This document shows positions 1 through 8,233 of a stretch of DNA of 48,853 nt, in pieces. The stretch covers positions 1 to 48,853 of the forward strand of contig JAFZWN010000068.1 in the NCBI GenBank assembly GCA_017617295.1, read 5' to 3'. This DNA comes from Clostridiales bacterium. Its GTDB lineage: Bacteria; Bacillota; Clostridia; Saccharofermentanales; Saccharofermentanaceae. Below the pieces are notes generated by a model. It saw only the letters and a program-made list of their open reading frames with translations, was not told the DNA's origin and made no database searches. The position numbers and the translations under genes are program-made. The first letter of the stretch is position 1; every line of letters begins with the position of its first letter.

Positions 1-13
1 AACAAGGGAAAAT

Positions 14-153
14 GTATACCATATGGTCTTAAAAAACGGATATGGTATACAGATTTTCAAAAAACGTATACCAAATGCTCTGTAGAAGGCAAATGGTATA
101 CATTATCTACGAAAAAAGTATACCAAACGCTCTCAACAAGCCGAATGGTATAC
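14..153. repeat. Three 52-bp tandem units with GTATACC/GGTATAC arms
   Basis: Three units start at 14, 66 and 118, exactly 52 bp apart. Each has a GTATACC left arm, a 22-23 nt core and a GGTATAC right arm (14-50, 66-101, 118-153), followed by about 15 nt of diverged spacer. The cores of units 2 and 3 begin AAATGC or AAACGC and end in AAAT or GAAT. The arms are perfectly conserved while cores and spacers drift, so the palindrome is the part under selection. This differs from CRISPR, where the repeat is constant and spacers are unrelated. Confidence 0.85.
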
Positions 154-185
154 CGTATCTCATCAGCCGGCTTAATTCATTCTGT

Positions 186-268
186 CAGATCCGCAGGCGC
201 TGCCAAGGCCGGCTGAAGGACACCGCAATGCGGCTTACGGCCTTGACAGGACGAGCCTGACGGATCTG
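186..268. repeat. 83-bp imperfect inverted repeat (long hairpin)
   Basis: Nested complementary blocks are CAGATCCG (186-193) with CGGATCTG (261-268), AGGC (195-198) with GCCT (255-258), and CAAGGCCG (204-211) with CGGCCTTG (238-245). They would fold into one long interrupted stem with an apical GC-rich loop. There is no T-run on either side, so it is unlikely to be a terminator. It may be a structured RNA, a small non-autonomous element or a protein-binding palindrome. Confidence 0.6.
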
Positions 269-409
269 TATGATCAGTAATAAACCGGCCGGTGGAAATT
301 ACCCGTAAACTTACAGTTTTTGCTGTTTCGTGTAGTTTTATGGGTAATTGTTACAGAGTAGTTTTACAGGCTTGGTTGCGCTCCCCGCGAATTCCGTGAA
401 GAACCTTTT

Positions 410-450
410 TTGGTCTATAGCAGACCAATTTTAGTCTGTTCGTAGACCAA
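410..450. repeat. Nested palindrome with TTGGTCTA/TAGACCAA arms
   Basis: TTGGTCTA at 410-417 is complementary to TAGACCAA at 443-450. Inside lie AGACCAA and TTAGTCT, so the left half can fold alone (TTGGTCT with AGACCAA) or pair with the right half. Two alternative folds from one word resemble the neighbouring repeat units, but the arm sequence is different. Confidence 0.55.
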
Positions 451-559
451 GCTTTTCAGCACGATTCCAAGGTTCAGCATTTCAGGTCAAAGTGCTTGTT
501 TTGACCCAAAATCAAGCGGCGCCGGAGCGCGCTCACTCCGGCGGGCCTGAAACAAAATA

Positions 560-592
560 AAGGGCACACCCGCCAGGCAGGTATGCCCCTTT
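560..592 (-). terminator. Rho-independent terminator of the 662-1078 gene
   Basis: On the minus strand, GGGCATACC pairs with GGTGTGCCC (one G-U pair) across a short loop and is followed by TTTATTTTG. It lies about 70 nt past the stop codon of the minus-strand gene at 662. Confidence 0.75.
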
Positions 593-661
593 TAACCATT
601 ATGTGTGCCCGCACCCGCGGAGCCAACCACTCCCGCTCCCGGCAAAAAACCGCACCGACCC

Positions 662-1078
662 TTAAGCAGCCTTAACGGAAGCCTTTTTCTTTTTGATAAC
701 GTTGATAACGAATACCACGATCGTTACGAATACGAATCCTGCCGTGTAGTTTACGAAGATGTCCCTGTAAGCGGAGCTCGCGAGTTCTACGGAAAGGCCT
801 CTTAAGAATACGTAGAAGAATACCAGAAGAAGTGTGGGTACATATACAGTAGCGACCTTGAGCCAGAAGTTTCTGATCTTGAGATATCTGATCAGTGCGT
901 AAGCGATGACTGCGATAAGTACGAGAACCGCTCTGTCGAGTTCGTGCCAGTTCCCGGACGGATCTTCAAATGTGCCTTTTGCCAGATAGATGATGCTGTT
1001 CGTAATAGTTGCTATCGTGTAGAGCAGGCAGTAGAGAAATACCGGTGTCTTGATGTAGTTGTTCCAGATCTTTGTCAT
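662..1078 (-). CDS. Small four-helix membrane protein of unknown function
   Basis: This 138-residue protein has no function that I recognise. Four hydrophobic segments are visible at about residues 10-33, 48-65, 73-95 and 108-128, and the C-terminus is a lysine-rich tail (KKKKASVKAA) expected to be cytoplasmic. The start at 1078 is chosen because GGAGG lies 9 nt upstream and the protein then begins MTKIWNNY. A longer open frame to 1207 would add 43 residues that look like untranslated leader. It is followed by its own terminator and appears monocistronic. Confidence 0.75.
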   Translation of the reverse strand: MTKIWNNYIKTPVFLYCLLYTIATITNSIIYLAKGTFEDPSGNWHELDRAVLVLIAVIAYALIRYLKIRNFWLKVATVYVPTLLLVFFYVFLRGLSVELASSAYRDIFVNYTAGFVFVTIVVFVINVIKKKKASVKAA

Positions 1079-1223
1079 TTTCTTGTCCTCCAAGTGTCTT
1101 TCGTTTTGCTTTATGAGCAGACTATAGACCTGCTTCGGAGGGGGTGCAACCGATCCTGTATCAAGTTGCATTTGAGGATGTACAAGTTGCATTTGCACCG
1201 TGTTCACGGACCTTTTTCCGCAT

Positions 1224-1264
1224 GAAAAAGCACCCGGGCCGTTATCGGTGACAGACCCGGGCGC
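1224..1264 (-). terminator. Terminator of the DUF4214/transglutaminase gene
   Basis: On the minus strand CGCCCGGGTC pairs with GGCCCGGGTG across a 13-nt loop, followed by CTTTTTC. It lies about 27 nt beyond the stop at 1291. Confidence 0.75.
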
Positions 1265-1290
1265 GGTACGCTGCGGTTAAAAGATCGATC

Positions 1291-3039
1291 TTACGGCGTG
1301 TAGTAATTTGCAGTACGTTCGGTACTGACCATGAAGCATAGATTGTTATCTTCGATGCATCCCGAATCGATAGTATAGGTTACACCGTTATAGTCCATCT
1401 CGCCCCAGAAGTGATGATTACCGCCGATATTTCCCTCGACCATCCTGACATCGTATCCCAGATATGACATCATGGCCAGAAGGCCGCCGTTATACTGGAT
1501 GCATTGTCCGAGACGGCAGTTAAAGACAGCATCAGTATAGCTTCTGTTGCCGATCTGTCTCCATCCGCTGCTGCCGTATGCATAATGGACATTCGTCCTT
1601 ATCCATAAAGCGGTATATTCCAGTTTCTGAAGATCGGTCCATCCGGGTCTGAAATGCTCGTTTGCAAATGCCTGTAGTATGGCCTGATCAGCGGGCGATA
1701 TATTAATGGTGCCGGTCTGTCCGCCGCATCTTCTGCACAGAGGATAAGATGATCTGGGGGTGCTGTCCTGATGGTTCAGGAAGATCGCCCTGGCCTCGGG
1801 CGAGATACGGTCGTTAAACTCACCCATATAGAGTTCAAGCCTTCCGACCAGTGGAGGGACATCCACATGATCCCCGGGATTGATGTGGCAGGCCAGGCAC
1901 TTGGCGCGGAATTCCGAAGAATCGGCGAATCCCTCGAAAAGCATGGATATCGATCCGTCATCGTCATAAAGGCGGTCATACCATCCGTAATATCCCTGCC
2001 TGTCAGGTTCCCTGTTCAGGAAGACGATATAGAATTTCTCGATGATATCGCCGGGGTATGAGCTCGTGCACATGCTGATAAACTCGTCACTGAAGAAGAA
2101 ACCGTATGCGGCCTCTTTTCCGGATATCCTTCCTGTTGCCAGCCTCTGGCACCAGTCGTTAAATCCGTCGGGATCAGGCTCTCTTCCGAGGCATTCATTA
2201 TAAAGGCTCGTGACAAATGTCCTTATGCCGTCGGAGACTTCCACTTCAACGGTTGGAATGCCGCTGCCGCCGGATACTATTCCGTAGCTGACACAGGTGT
2301 TGGCCCATTCCACTGAATTGATAAATCCCGCCAGGATATCGCGTCTGTTGTTGGTTCCGTTATTAAGAAGCGCCACCCACGAGTCGAATCCCGCCTGATC
2401 CGGCTCTCTGTTAAAGAAAAGTCTGTAAAGGATAGTCACATATTCGGAATTGCTGACGTTCTTTCCGGTAAATTCGTTACTGAACAGGAATCCTTCCGCC
2501 GCCTCCGCGCCTGTGTTACGTCCCGATGTAAGAGCATCGATCCAGTTGTAATATCCGCTCTCCTCGGGCTGCCTTTCCAAAACGACAGTATACATCCTGT
2601 TTACGAAGCCGCCGACCCCGGTAGTCTCCGGAACAAAACCCGGCTGCGGCGGAACTTCTTCGGGCGCCTCTTCAGAATCTTCGGGGACAGTCTGCTCTTC
2701 CTCTGCCGTCACGGAAGATCCCTCTTGCACTTCTTCCTCAGACGATCCTTCTTCCTGATCTTCAGGAGCATTCTCTTCTTCGCCGGTCTGATCGGAACCG
2801 TCAGGTGCTTCGGAAGACTCTTCCTCAGATCCTCCGTCCGTTATTGTTTCAGATCCTTCGCTGTTGCCGGATGTTTCCGGATCATTGCCGGGTTCTTCCG
2901 ATATTACGGAAGGATCCGTACTCTCTTCACCATCCGCACGGACGATCCCGGCATTTGCCGATAACGGTCCTACAAAAGCCAAAGCGATCACCGTTGCCGT
3001 CAGTGCGGCAGCCCACTTTAAAATACAGATTTTTTTCAT
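1291..3039 (-). CDS. Secreted DUF4214 protein with transglutaminase-like domain
   Basis: This is a 582-residue exported protein. An N-terminal signal peptide (residues 1 to about 31, ending in SANA) is followed by a Glu/Ser/Pro-rich acidic linker to about residue 140. Four DUF4214-type half-repeats then follow (about 143-390), recognisable by motifs such as LYRLFFNREPD, AGFDSWV and GFINSVEW. The C-terminal part (about 395-582) is transglutaminase-like, with a candidate triad of Cys in GQCIQYNGG (about 513), His in GGNHHFWGE (about 542) and Asp in TIDSG (about 558). Such domains cleave or crosslink peptides in other proteins; the substrate here is unknown. ATG 3039 is used; an in-frame GTG at 3051 also has a good ribosome binding site. 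Confidence 0.82.
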   Translation of the reverse strand: MKKICILKWAAALTATVIALAFVGPLSANAGIVRADGEESTDPSVISEEPGNDPETSGNSEGSETITDGGSEEESSEAPDGSDQTGEEENAPEDQEEGSSEEEVQEGSSVTAEEEQTVPEDSEEAPEEVPPQPGFVPETTGVGGFVNRMYTVVLERQPEESGYYNWIDALTSGRNTGAEAAEGFLFSNEFTGKNVSNSEYVTILYRLFFNREPDQAGFDSWVALLNNGTNNRRDILAGFINSVEWANTCVSYGIVSGGSGIPTVEVEVSDGIRTFVTSLYNECLGREPDPDGFNDWCQRLATGRISGKEAAYGFFFSDEFISMCTSSYPGDIIEKFYIVFLNREPDRQGYYGWYDRLYDDDGSISMLFEGFADSSEFRAKCLACHINPGDHVDVPPLVGRLELYMGEFNDRISPEARAIFLNHQDSTPRSSYPLCRRCGGQTGTINISPADQAILQAFANEHFRPGWTDLQKLEYTALWIRTNVHYAYGSSGWRQIGNRSYTDAVFNCRLGQCIQYNGGLLAMMSYLGYDVRMVEGNIGGNHHFWGEMDYNGVTYTIDSGCIEDNNLCFMVSTERTANYYTP

Positions 3040-3150
3040 ACCAAAGTTCACCTCCCACCTCCTTGCATTTTATCACTTCAGAGAGGGGGATGTTGTTGTA
3101 TAATCAGATTGATGGATAATGCTTTTTGCTGATCGGGGGGATAACGATAT

Positions 3151-4161
3151 ATGAAGATCGGGAAGTTTCTGACGTTTCTTGTGGCCTGCATGGTGCTTCT
3201 GAGCTGCACCTCTTGTTACGTAAAGTATTCGACATATAAGCTCTTTAGCGAGGTCAGAGAGGATGCATATTTAGAAAGAGATGATATAGATCCGAATGAT
3301 AAAGGTATCTATATGAAGACTGTCGCCGGATTTTTGACCGCCCTTGATGACAGGGATAAAGACGGAATAGAGGATCTTTGCTGTGAAGAACTGCTGGAAA
3401 TGGACGGGACATCAGATCTTTTGGAGACTATGATCGACGGTTTTAGAGGCGATATCGAGGATACAACTCCGCTGGCCACAGATCTTTCTTCGAGGGAATT
3501 CGCACAGTGGTCCGCAGATGAGCCGGTCGCTTTTTATAACAGTGATTTTATTGTTTATACAGATGAGGAGACATACTGGATGTCACTGTCTTTATACTCT
3601 GTCTGTGATAATGAGCCTGACGGAGATGATCTTGTCGGGATCAATATGATCAGGATAATGACACTTGACCGCAGATTCGAGATGCAGCTCGAGGCAAACG
3701 AGACGGACGGGGAGGATCATTATCTTGTCAGTTATTCGTTCCGGGACGGTACAACGGATCAGATGGAGCAGATCGGATCATGCGGCATACTGGTCTCATA
3801 CGGGGACGGCTCTGACTATATAGCTGTCAATACCGCGAAAGGTTCTTCGTTTAATGTATTTATGCTGACAGGCACGGATGATGAGATCAGTGAAAGAGAG
3901 ATAAGCCGCATCGATTTTTCCGATGAGCAGGAGGCTTATGACACGATAATGTCGTACGAGCCTTATGCCATGGGGGAGAGTTCTTCGGTATCGAATGTCA
4001 TATCACACACATGGCTATATAACATAGACGGTTCGGATGACAAGCTCCTTGTTCATTTCGGAGGAAGCGATGAAGACGATGTCAGGATAACTTACGTCAG
4101 GAGATTGGATATCACGAGACTTGTCACTGACCAGCGCGAAGATATCATCTACGATGACTGA
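3151..4161 (+). CDS. Putative lipoprotein of unknown function
   Basis: This 336-residue protein has a short hydrophobic N-terminus with a lipobox (VLLSC, Cys at about 19), so it is probably anchored outside the membrane. The segment at about residues 50-100 (GIYMKTVAGFLTALDDRDKDG) resembles the start of a lipoprotein family I recall as DUF5104, which is a tentative call. The rest is acidic and beta-rich with no catalytic motif visible. A GGGGGGA ribosome binding site lies about 8 nt before ATG 3151. It converges with the hydrolase gene at 4185, with no obvious terminator in the 23-nt gap. Confidence 0.75.
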   Translation: MKIGKFLTFLVACMVLLSCTSCYVKYSTYKLFSEVREDAYLERDDIDPNDKGIYMKTVAGFLTALDDRDKDGIEDLCCEELLEMDGTSDLLETMIDGFRGDIEDTTPLATDLSSREFAQWSADEPVAFYNSDFIVYTDEETYWMSLSLYSVCDNEPDGDDLVGINMIRIMTLDRRFEMQLEANETDGEDHYLVSYSFRDGTTDQMEQIGSCGILVSYGDGSDYIAVNTAKGSSFNVFMLTGTDDEISEREISRIDFSDEQEAYDTIMSYEPYAMGESSSVSNVISHTWLYNIDGSDDKLLVHFGGSDEDDVRITYVRRLDITRLVTDQREDIIYDD

Positions 4162-4184
4162 TGTACAGGATCAGGAGGCTTAGC

Positions 4185-4985
4185 TCAGGCGTGCGAGGAG
4201 CTGATCTTTGCGCGGTTGACGTGCTTTAATCCGCTCAGGTAAGTAAGTACCAGAGTATTGAAAGTCTCATACTTTTCGATACTGCAGACATGGCCGCATT
4301 TCTCGATGAAGAACATGGATGCCTCGTCGATCTTGTTGATCATGTTCTTCACGCTGTGCACGAAGAAATAGTCTTCCTTGCCCGTAATGAAATAGACGGG
4401 CAGGTCGTTGTCCTTGATGGTCCTGATATATTCCTTCAGCCTGAACTGCGTCTTAAAAAGCTCGGAAAGCCACATCCTGAAAGCGGCGGACCTCATCTTC
4501 AGCGACTCGCGTACAAAGATGTCCCTGGACTTCTTGTGGTTTCTGAAAGGCATCATGATCCTGGCAAACATGGGGTAGAAGAACCTCTTGGGGATGATGT
4601 ACTTAAAGCCCTCAACGAAAGCCAGCAGTGTCTTGTAGCCCAGGCTCATGTTGAGCACGAACCCGGCCAGGACGATGGAGGAGACCTTCTCGGTATAAAG
4701 ATAAGCAAACTCCATGGCGACAAGTGTTCCCAGCGACAGCGATATGATGTGCACCTTGGAGATGCCTTCGCGCTCGAGGATGCTGTTAATGTCGGAGGCC
4801 GTCCTTGTGAGGAGGCGTGAGCGATGCTCAAACTCCGATCCGCCGTGACCCTCAAGATCGACAGCGATCATGTTGTAGTTCTCGAGCGCCTTGATCTGGT
4901 ATTTCCAGGTGTTGATGGATCCGCCGAGGCCGTGGATCAGAAGGACCCACTCGTCTGAATTATTGTTGATTATCCTGTAGTTCAT
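4185..4985 (-). CDS. Alpha/beta hydrolase with a Ser-x-Ser-x-Gly elbow
   Basis: The 266-residue protein has the alpha/beta-hydrolase pattern: HGLGG oxyanion loop at 18-22, DLEGHGGS at 43-50, nucleophile elbow SLSLG at 82-86 with Ser84 as nucleophile, acid residue in ITGKED near 200, and catalytic His in KCGHVCSIE near 230. The elbow has Ser where most family members have Gly. No signal peptide is seen, so it is probably cytosolic. The substrate cannot be told; lipase-, esterase- and C-C hydrolase-like activities are all possible. GGAGGG lies 5-6 nt before the ATG. Confidence 0.8.
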   Translation of the reverse strand: MNYRIINNNSDEWVLLIHGLGGSINTWKYQIKALENYNMIAVDLEGHGGSEFEHRSRLLTRTASDINSILEREGISKVHIISLSLGTLVAMEFAYLYTEKVSSIVLAGFVLNMSLGYKTLLAFVEGFKYIIPKRFFYPMFARIMMPFRNHKKSRDIFVRESLKMRSAAFRMWLSELFKTQFRLKEYIRTIKDNDLPVYFITGKEDYFFVHSVKNMINKIDEASMFFIEKCGHVCSIEKYETFNTLVLTYLSGLKHVNRAKISSSHA

Positions 4986-5421
4986 TTTGTTCCCTCCTAA
5001 TAGGCAGGCCCCCCAAGGAGCCTATATCTATCCCTTATTCCTGCGTTCATATTACCCTCTTTTGTTACGGTAAAAAACAGCCATTCTAGGCAAATATGCG
5101 GTAATAGTTTGATTATCAAAGTATTTTTTCGGCTCAGAATACCCTATGATCACCTGCACGTGAGTTTGGTGTTAGTTAACATGCGTTAACCTGAATGTCA
5201 ATACGTTTATTCAGGGTGGGACGATGGTTATTTCTACAAAGTCTCAGGGGCTATTTTGTGTAGCATATAAAATCTTCAGATGTTAAAATGCTAGTCGTAA
5301 TGTTCACGAAATGTTTACGAAAAGTTCACGAATTTGATATTTGGAGTATAAAGACCAAATGACGAACGGAGTATCGCAGACATTACACGAAACGATTTTT
5401 TATATGTAAGGGGATTGAGAA
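4986..5421. other. Intergenic region upstream of the LRR/DUF4214 gene
   Basis: No gene is seen in these 436 bases between divergent genes. The stretch holds a GTTAAC-ATGC-GTTAAC palindrome near 5177 and three helically phased GTTYACGAA repeats at 5302-5332. A likely -10 region (GTATAAAG) follows near 5346. It probably carries the promoters of both neighbours. Confidence 0.5.
5302..5332 (+). promoter_or_regulatory. Three GTTYACGAA direct repeats, 11-bp period
   Basis: GTTCACGAA (5302-5310), GTTTACGAA (5313-5321) and GTTCACGAA (5324-5332) recur every 11 bp, about one DNA turn. They therefore present the same face to a regulator, just upstream of the likely promoter of the 5422 gene. A fourth weaker copy (ACACGAAACG) lies near 5386. 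The binding protein is unknown. Confidence 0.6.
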
Positions 5422-8103
5422 ATGAAACGATTTTCCAAATTTCTTTCCGGTCTGCTGACGGCTGTCATGCTGGTTCCAACCGTAAGCGGAGGACTTCAGG
5501 TCCTGGCCGACAGCACGGGTGTTCCTATCGATGCCGAGCATTTTCCGGATCCGAACTTCAGGGCGATAGTCGCGTCAGCCACATATGACACGAACCGCGA
5601 CGGAAGGATCTCGCCTTCTGAAGGTAATGTCCACAATATGCACTGTGAGAACAGTAACATTTATTCCATCCAGGGTATCGAATACTTTCCGGGCATCAGA
5701 GGTCTTTGGTGCCTGAATAATAACCTTACCGAGATGAATCTGAGCAATAACACCAATATAACGGGTATCTGGTGTTCCAAAAATGACTTCACCTCATTGG
5801 ATTTTACGGGACTTCCGAACCTTGAATGGGTCTACTGCTTCGAGTGTGACCTTCGATACCTGAATATCAGTAATAATCCCAGGATGGGTTATCTCGAGTG
5901 TAACTCCAATCCGAATCTCGGGACTCTCGATGTATCGCACAACCAGCTTATGGAGAACATCTTCTGCATGGACTGCGGACTCACGGAGCTTGATGTTTCC
6001 GGCTGCCCGATCCTTTGTGAACTTGATGCGCAGAAGAATCACCTTACTTCGATCGATCTTTCCAACAATCCTGAGCTTCGAAGACTTGATATCTGGGATA
6101 ACGAGGATCTTCACAATAATTTTGATGTCAGCGGCTGTCCCAAGCTTCAGATGCTGAATATCGGAAACATAAACTGCTCTGAACTTGATGTTACGCATAA
6201 TCCCGAGCTTCAGCTCCTTATAGCAAACTATAACGAGGATATGAGGACTTTGGATCTGTCCGGGAATCCCAAGCTCGCTGATCTGCGTATCGAGTGTGAC
6301 TGGAGACTGACTTCTCTTGATCTTTCTCATAATCCCAAGCTCTACTATGCTCTGGTCTTTGGTCTTAGAAGCGTTCCTTCGATCGATATAAGCAACAACC
6401 CCCATCTTCTGGATGCATATAATAACGGTTTTTATACACATGAGAGCCATCTGGGCGATGTCCATTCATATACTGTCGAATACGGCGGAAGTAACGAGTA
6501 TTTTTGCGATGTTACTCACTGCCTCTGTATCGATGATGATCAGACCATAATCACAGGGAATAGTATGCCCGATGTTGTCTTTGACAGCTACGTCAATCTT
6601 AATGATGCGTATTCTGGTTCTGAGCAGTTTGTAACAAGAGGACAGGCTATACAGGCTCTTTATGAGAGTGTCGGAAGCCCAGCCGTACAAGGCTCTTCCA
6701 GATTCAGCGACGTTTCCGGATCTCCTTATGAAGCAGCCATCATATGGGGTGAGACTTATAATGTCTGCTACGGCTGTCCCATCCTCTCATCCGATACGTT
6801 CTGCCCGGATGAGCTGATATGCAGAGAAGACTTTGCGCTCATGGCTCACAGAACAGCATTGTACATCGGTGCCGGTACCGCTCTCGACTACGGAAGAACT
6901 GACTGGTACAGAGATTCCATGGATATAGACTATTACGGATGGGGTGCTTTTACCTGGGCAATGCAGTTCCACGTATTGGAGCCTACCGATTCCAATTTCT
7001 GTTATCCTCACGGAAGGATGACAACTGCCGATCTGACACACGGTGTTAATACAATATATAATCTTGATGAAGCAGCATCCTATTCCAACAGGGTAGGTGC
7101 CAACGGTCAGGGCATAGGCGCCATAGGAGCAGTCGTACCATATGCGGATAAATACACTGTTTCCGGCGAAAGAAGCCCCATAGCTACGACCGGTGTATCG
7201 ATGGAGCCTTACTACACAAATGTACCCGTATCTGACAGTGAAGCGGTACCGTCTGGATCGTCTTCGGGAAGCAGCAGTTCAGGCGCTCCTTCTGCTCCTA
7301 CACAGCCCACTCCCACACCGGCTATCCCCACAAGGTCTCCTTCCGCTCCTGAGGTAACTTCTGAGCAGGGTGTTGCAGGATTTGTCGAAAGACTCTATAC
7401 GGTAGCCCTCGAGCGTTCTTCCGATCCCAACGGTAAGCAGGACTGGATAGATGCGATCACGATGAGAGGCGAGACCGGAGCCGATGCCGCAAGAGGTTTC
7501 CTTTACAGCCCCGAGTTCCTGGGCAGACAGTCCTCAAACGAAGAGTTCGTTGCGGTACTGTACCGCACATTCTTCAACCGTGAGCCCGATCAGGCAGGAT
7601 TCAACGCATGGGTCGGAGTCCTTCGAAACGGTACTTCAAAGGAAGAGGTAATAGAAGGATTCATCAACTCGACAGAGTGGGCTAACCTCTGCCTTCGCTA
7701 CGGTATCAGGAGCGGCGGAACGGGTACACCCAATATCGAGATCGAGCCGAATCAGCAAACCATAGATTTTGCGACGAGACTCTATACAACATGTCTCGGA
7801 AGAAATGCGGATCCCAACGGTCTCATGGCGTGGGCAAGGCAGCTTGCAAATCAGCGTGACTCCGGTACGGGCGCAGCAAGAGGATTCTTCTTCAGTGAAG
7901 AGTTCGGAAGACAGAACGTCGGTAATGAGGAATATGTCAGGAGACTCTACCGTACCTTTATGGGAAGAGAGCCTGACGAAGCCGGATTTAACGCATGGGT
8001 CGCACAGCTTAACGGCGGTGTATCCAGAGAAGAAGTCTTTAACGGTTTTGCCCTTTCTCCCGAATTCACGAGGATATGCGCATCCTACGGAATAATCAGA
8101 TAA
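5422..8103 (+). CDS. Large secreted LRR, SLH-like and DUF4214 surface protein
   Basis: The 893-residue protein starts with a signal peptide (about 1-29, cleavage near VLA-D). An EF-hand-like loop (DTNRDGRISPSE, 57-67) precedes roughly twelve leucine-rich repeats (about 75-345) of the pattern LDLSxNPxL. A region at about 395-545 resembles S-layer homology repeats (VTRGQAIQALYES, FSDVSGSPYEAAIIWG), which bind cell-wall polymers. A Ser/Pro/Thr linker (about 612-648) leads to four DUF4214 half-repeats to the end (LYRTFFNREPDQAGF, LYRTFMGREPDEAGF). LRRs suggest adhesion or protein binding. The ribosome binding site is AAGGGGATT and a strong terminator follows. It shares its DUF4214 type with the 1291 and 46001 genes. 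Confidence 0.82.
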   Translation: MKRFSKFLSGLLTAVMLVPTVSGGLQVLADSTGVPIDAEHFPDPNFRAIVASATYDTNRDGRISPSEGNVHNMHCENSNIYSIQGIEYFPGIRGLWCLNNNLTEMNLSNNTNITGIWCSKNDFTSLDFTGLPNLEWVYCFECDLRYLNISNNPRMGYLECNSNPNLGTLDVSHNQLMENIFCMDCGLTELDVSGCPILCELDAQKNHLTSIDLSNNPELRRLDIWDNEDLHNNFDVSGCPKLQMLNIGNINCSELDVTHNPELQLLIANYNEDMRTLDLSGNPKLADLRIECDWRLTSLDLSHNPKLYYALVFGLRSVPSIDISNNPHLLDAYNNGFYTHESHLGDVHSYTVEYGGSNEYFCDVTHCLCIDDDQTIITGNSMPDVVFDSYVNLNDAYSGSEQFVTRGQAIQALYESVGSPAVQGSSRFSDVSGSPYEAAIIWGETYNVCYGCPILSSDTFCPDELICREDFALMAHRTALYIGAGTALDYGRTDWYRDSMDIDYYGWGAFTWAMQFHVLEPTDSNFCYPHGRMTTADLTHGVNTIYNLDEAASYSNRVGANGQGIGAIGAVVPYADKYTVSGERSPIATTGVSMEPYYTNVPVSDSEAVPSGSSSGSSSSGAPSAPTQPTPTPAIPTRSPSAPEVTSEQGVAGFVERLYTVALERSSDPNGKQDWIDAITMRGETGADAARGFLYSPEFLGRQSSNEEFVAVLYRTFFNREPDQAGFNAWVGVLRNGTSKEEVIEGFINSTEWANLCLRYGIRSGGTGTPNIEIEPNQQTIDFATRLYTTCLGRNADPNGLMAWARQLANQRDSGTGAARGFFFSEEFGRQNVGNEEYVRRLYRTFMGREPDEAGFNAWVAQLNGGVSREEVFNGFALSPEFTRICASYGIIR

Positions 8104-8124
8104 CATGTCTTTGATGACTTTCTT

Positions 8125-8156
8125 CCGCCCGGGGTTTGAACCCCGGGCGGTCTTTA
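8125..8156 (+). terminator. Strong terminator after the LRR/DUF4214 gene
   Basis: CCGCCCGGGGTT pairs perfectly with AACCCCGGGCGG (8125-8150), followed by TCTTTAT, 21 nt after the stop codon. Confidence 0.9.
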
Positions 8157-8179
8157 TATGTACGCGTATGATAAATAAG

Positions 8180-8208
8180 TTGAAATGGCTTTGGAAAGAT
8201 AAGATAAT
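8180..8208 (+). promoter_or_regulatory. Sigma-A-type promoter of the sensor operon
   Basis: TTGAAA (8180-8185), a 17-nt spacer and GATAAT (8203-8208) lie 25 nt before the response regulator start. Confidence 0.6.
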
Positions 8209-8233
8209 ACTATCTGTATAGGACGGTATTTTT

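Larger units (their letters stand above)
1..660. other. Gene-free region rich in hairpins and palindromic repeats
   Basis: No convincing gene is seen here. The stretch holds three 52-bp palindromic repeat units (14-153), a long imperfect inverted repeat (186-268), a hairpin with AATTACCC/GGGTAATT arms (297-349), a second with TTGGTCTA/TAGACCAA arms (410-450), GGTCAAA/TTTTGACC arms (485-506), and CGCCGGAG/CTCCGGCG arms (520-543), then the terminator of the minus-strand gene that follows. A 72-codon open frame at 42-260 only reads through the repeats. The left edge is cut by the window, so more repeat units may lie outside. Confidence 0.7.

Noticed and set aside
14..153. Possible CRISPR array
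   Set aside because: The units are palindromic with drifting cores and spacers about 15 nt long; there is no constant 25-37 nt repeat with unique 30-nt spacers and no cas gene nearby.
42..260. 72-codon open frame over the left repeat array
   Set aside because: It simply translates the palindromic repeats and part of the long hairpin; no ribosome binding site and no protein-like composition.
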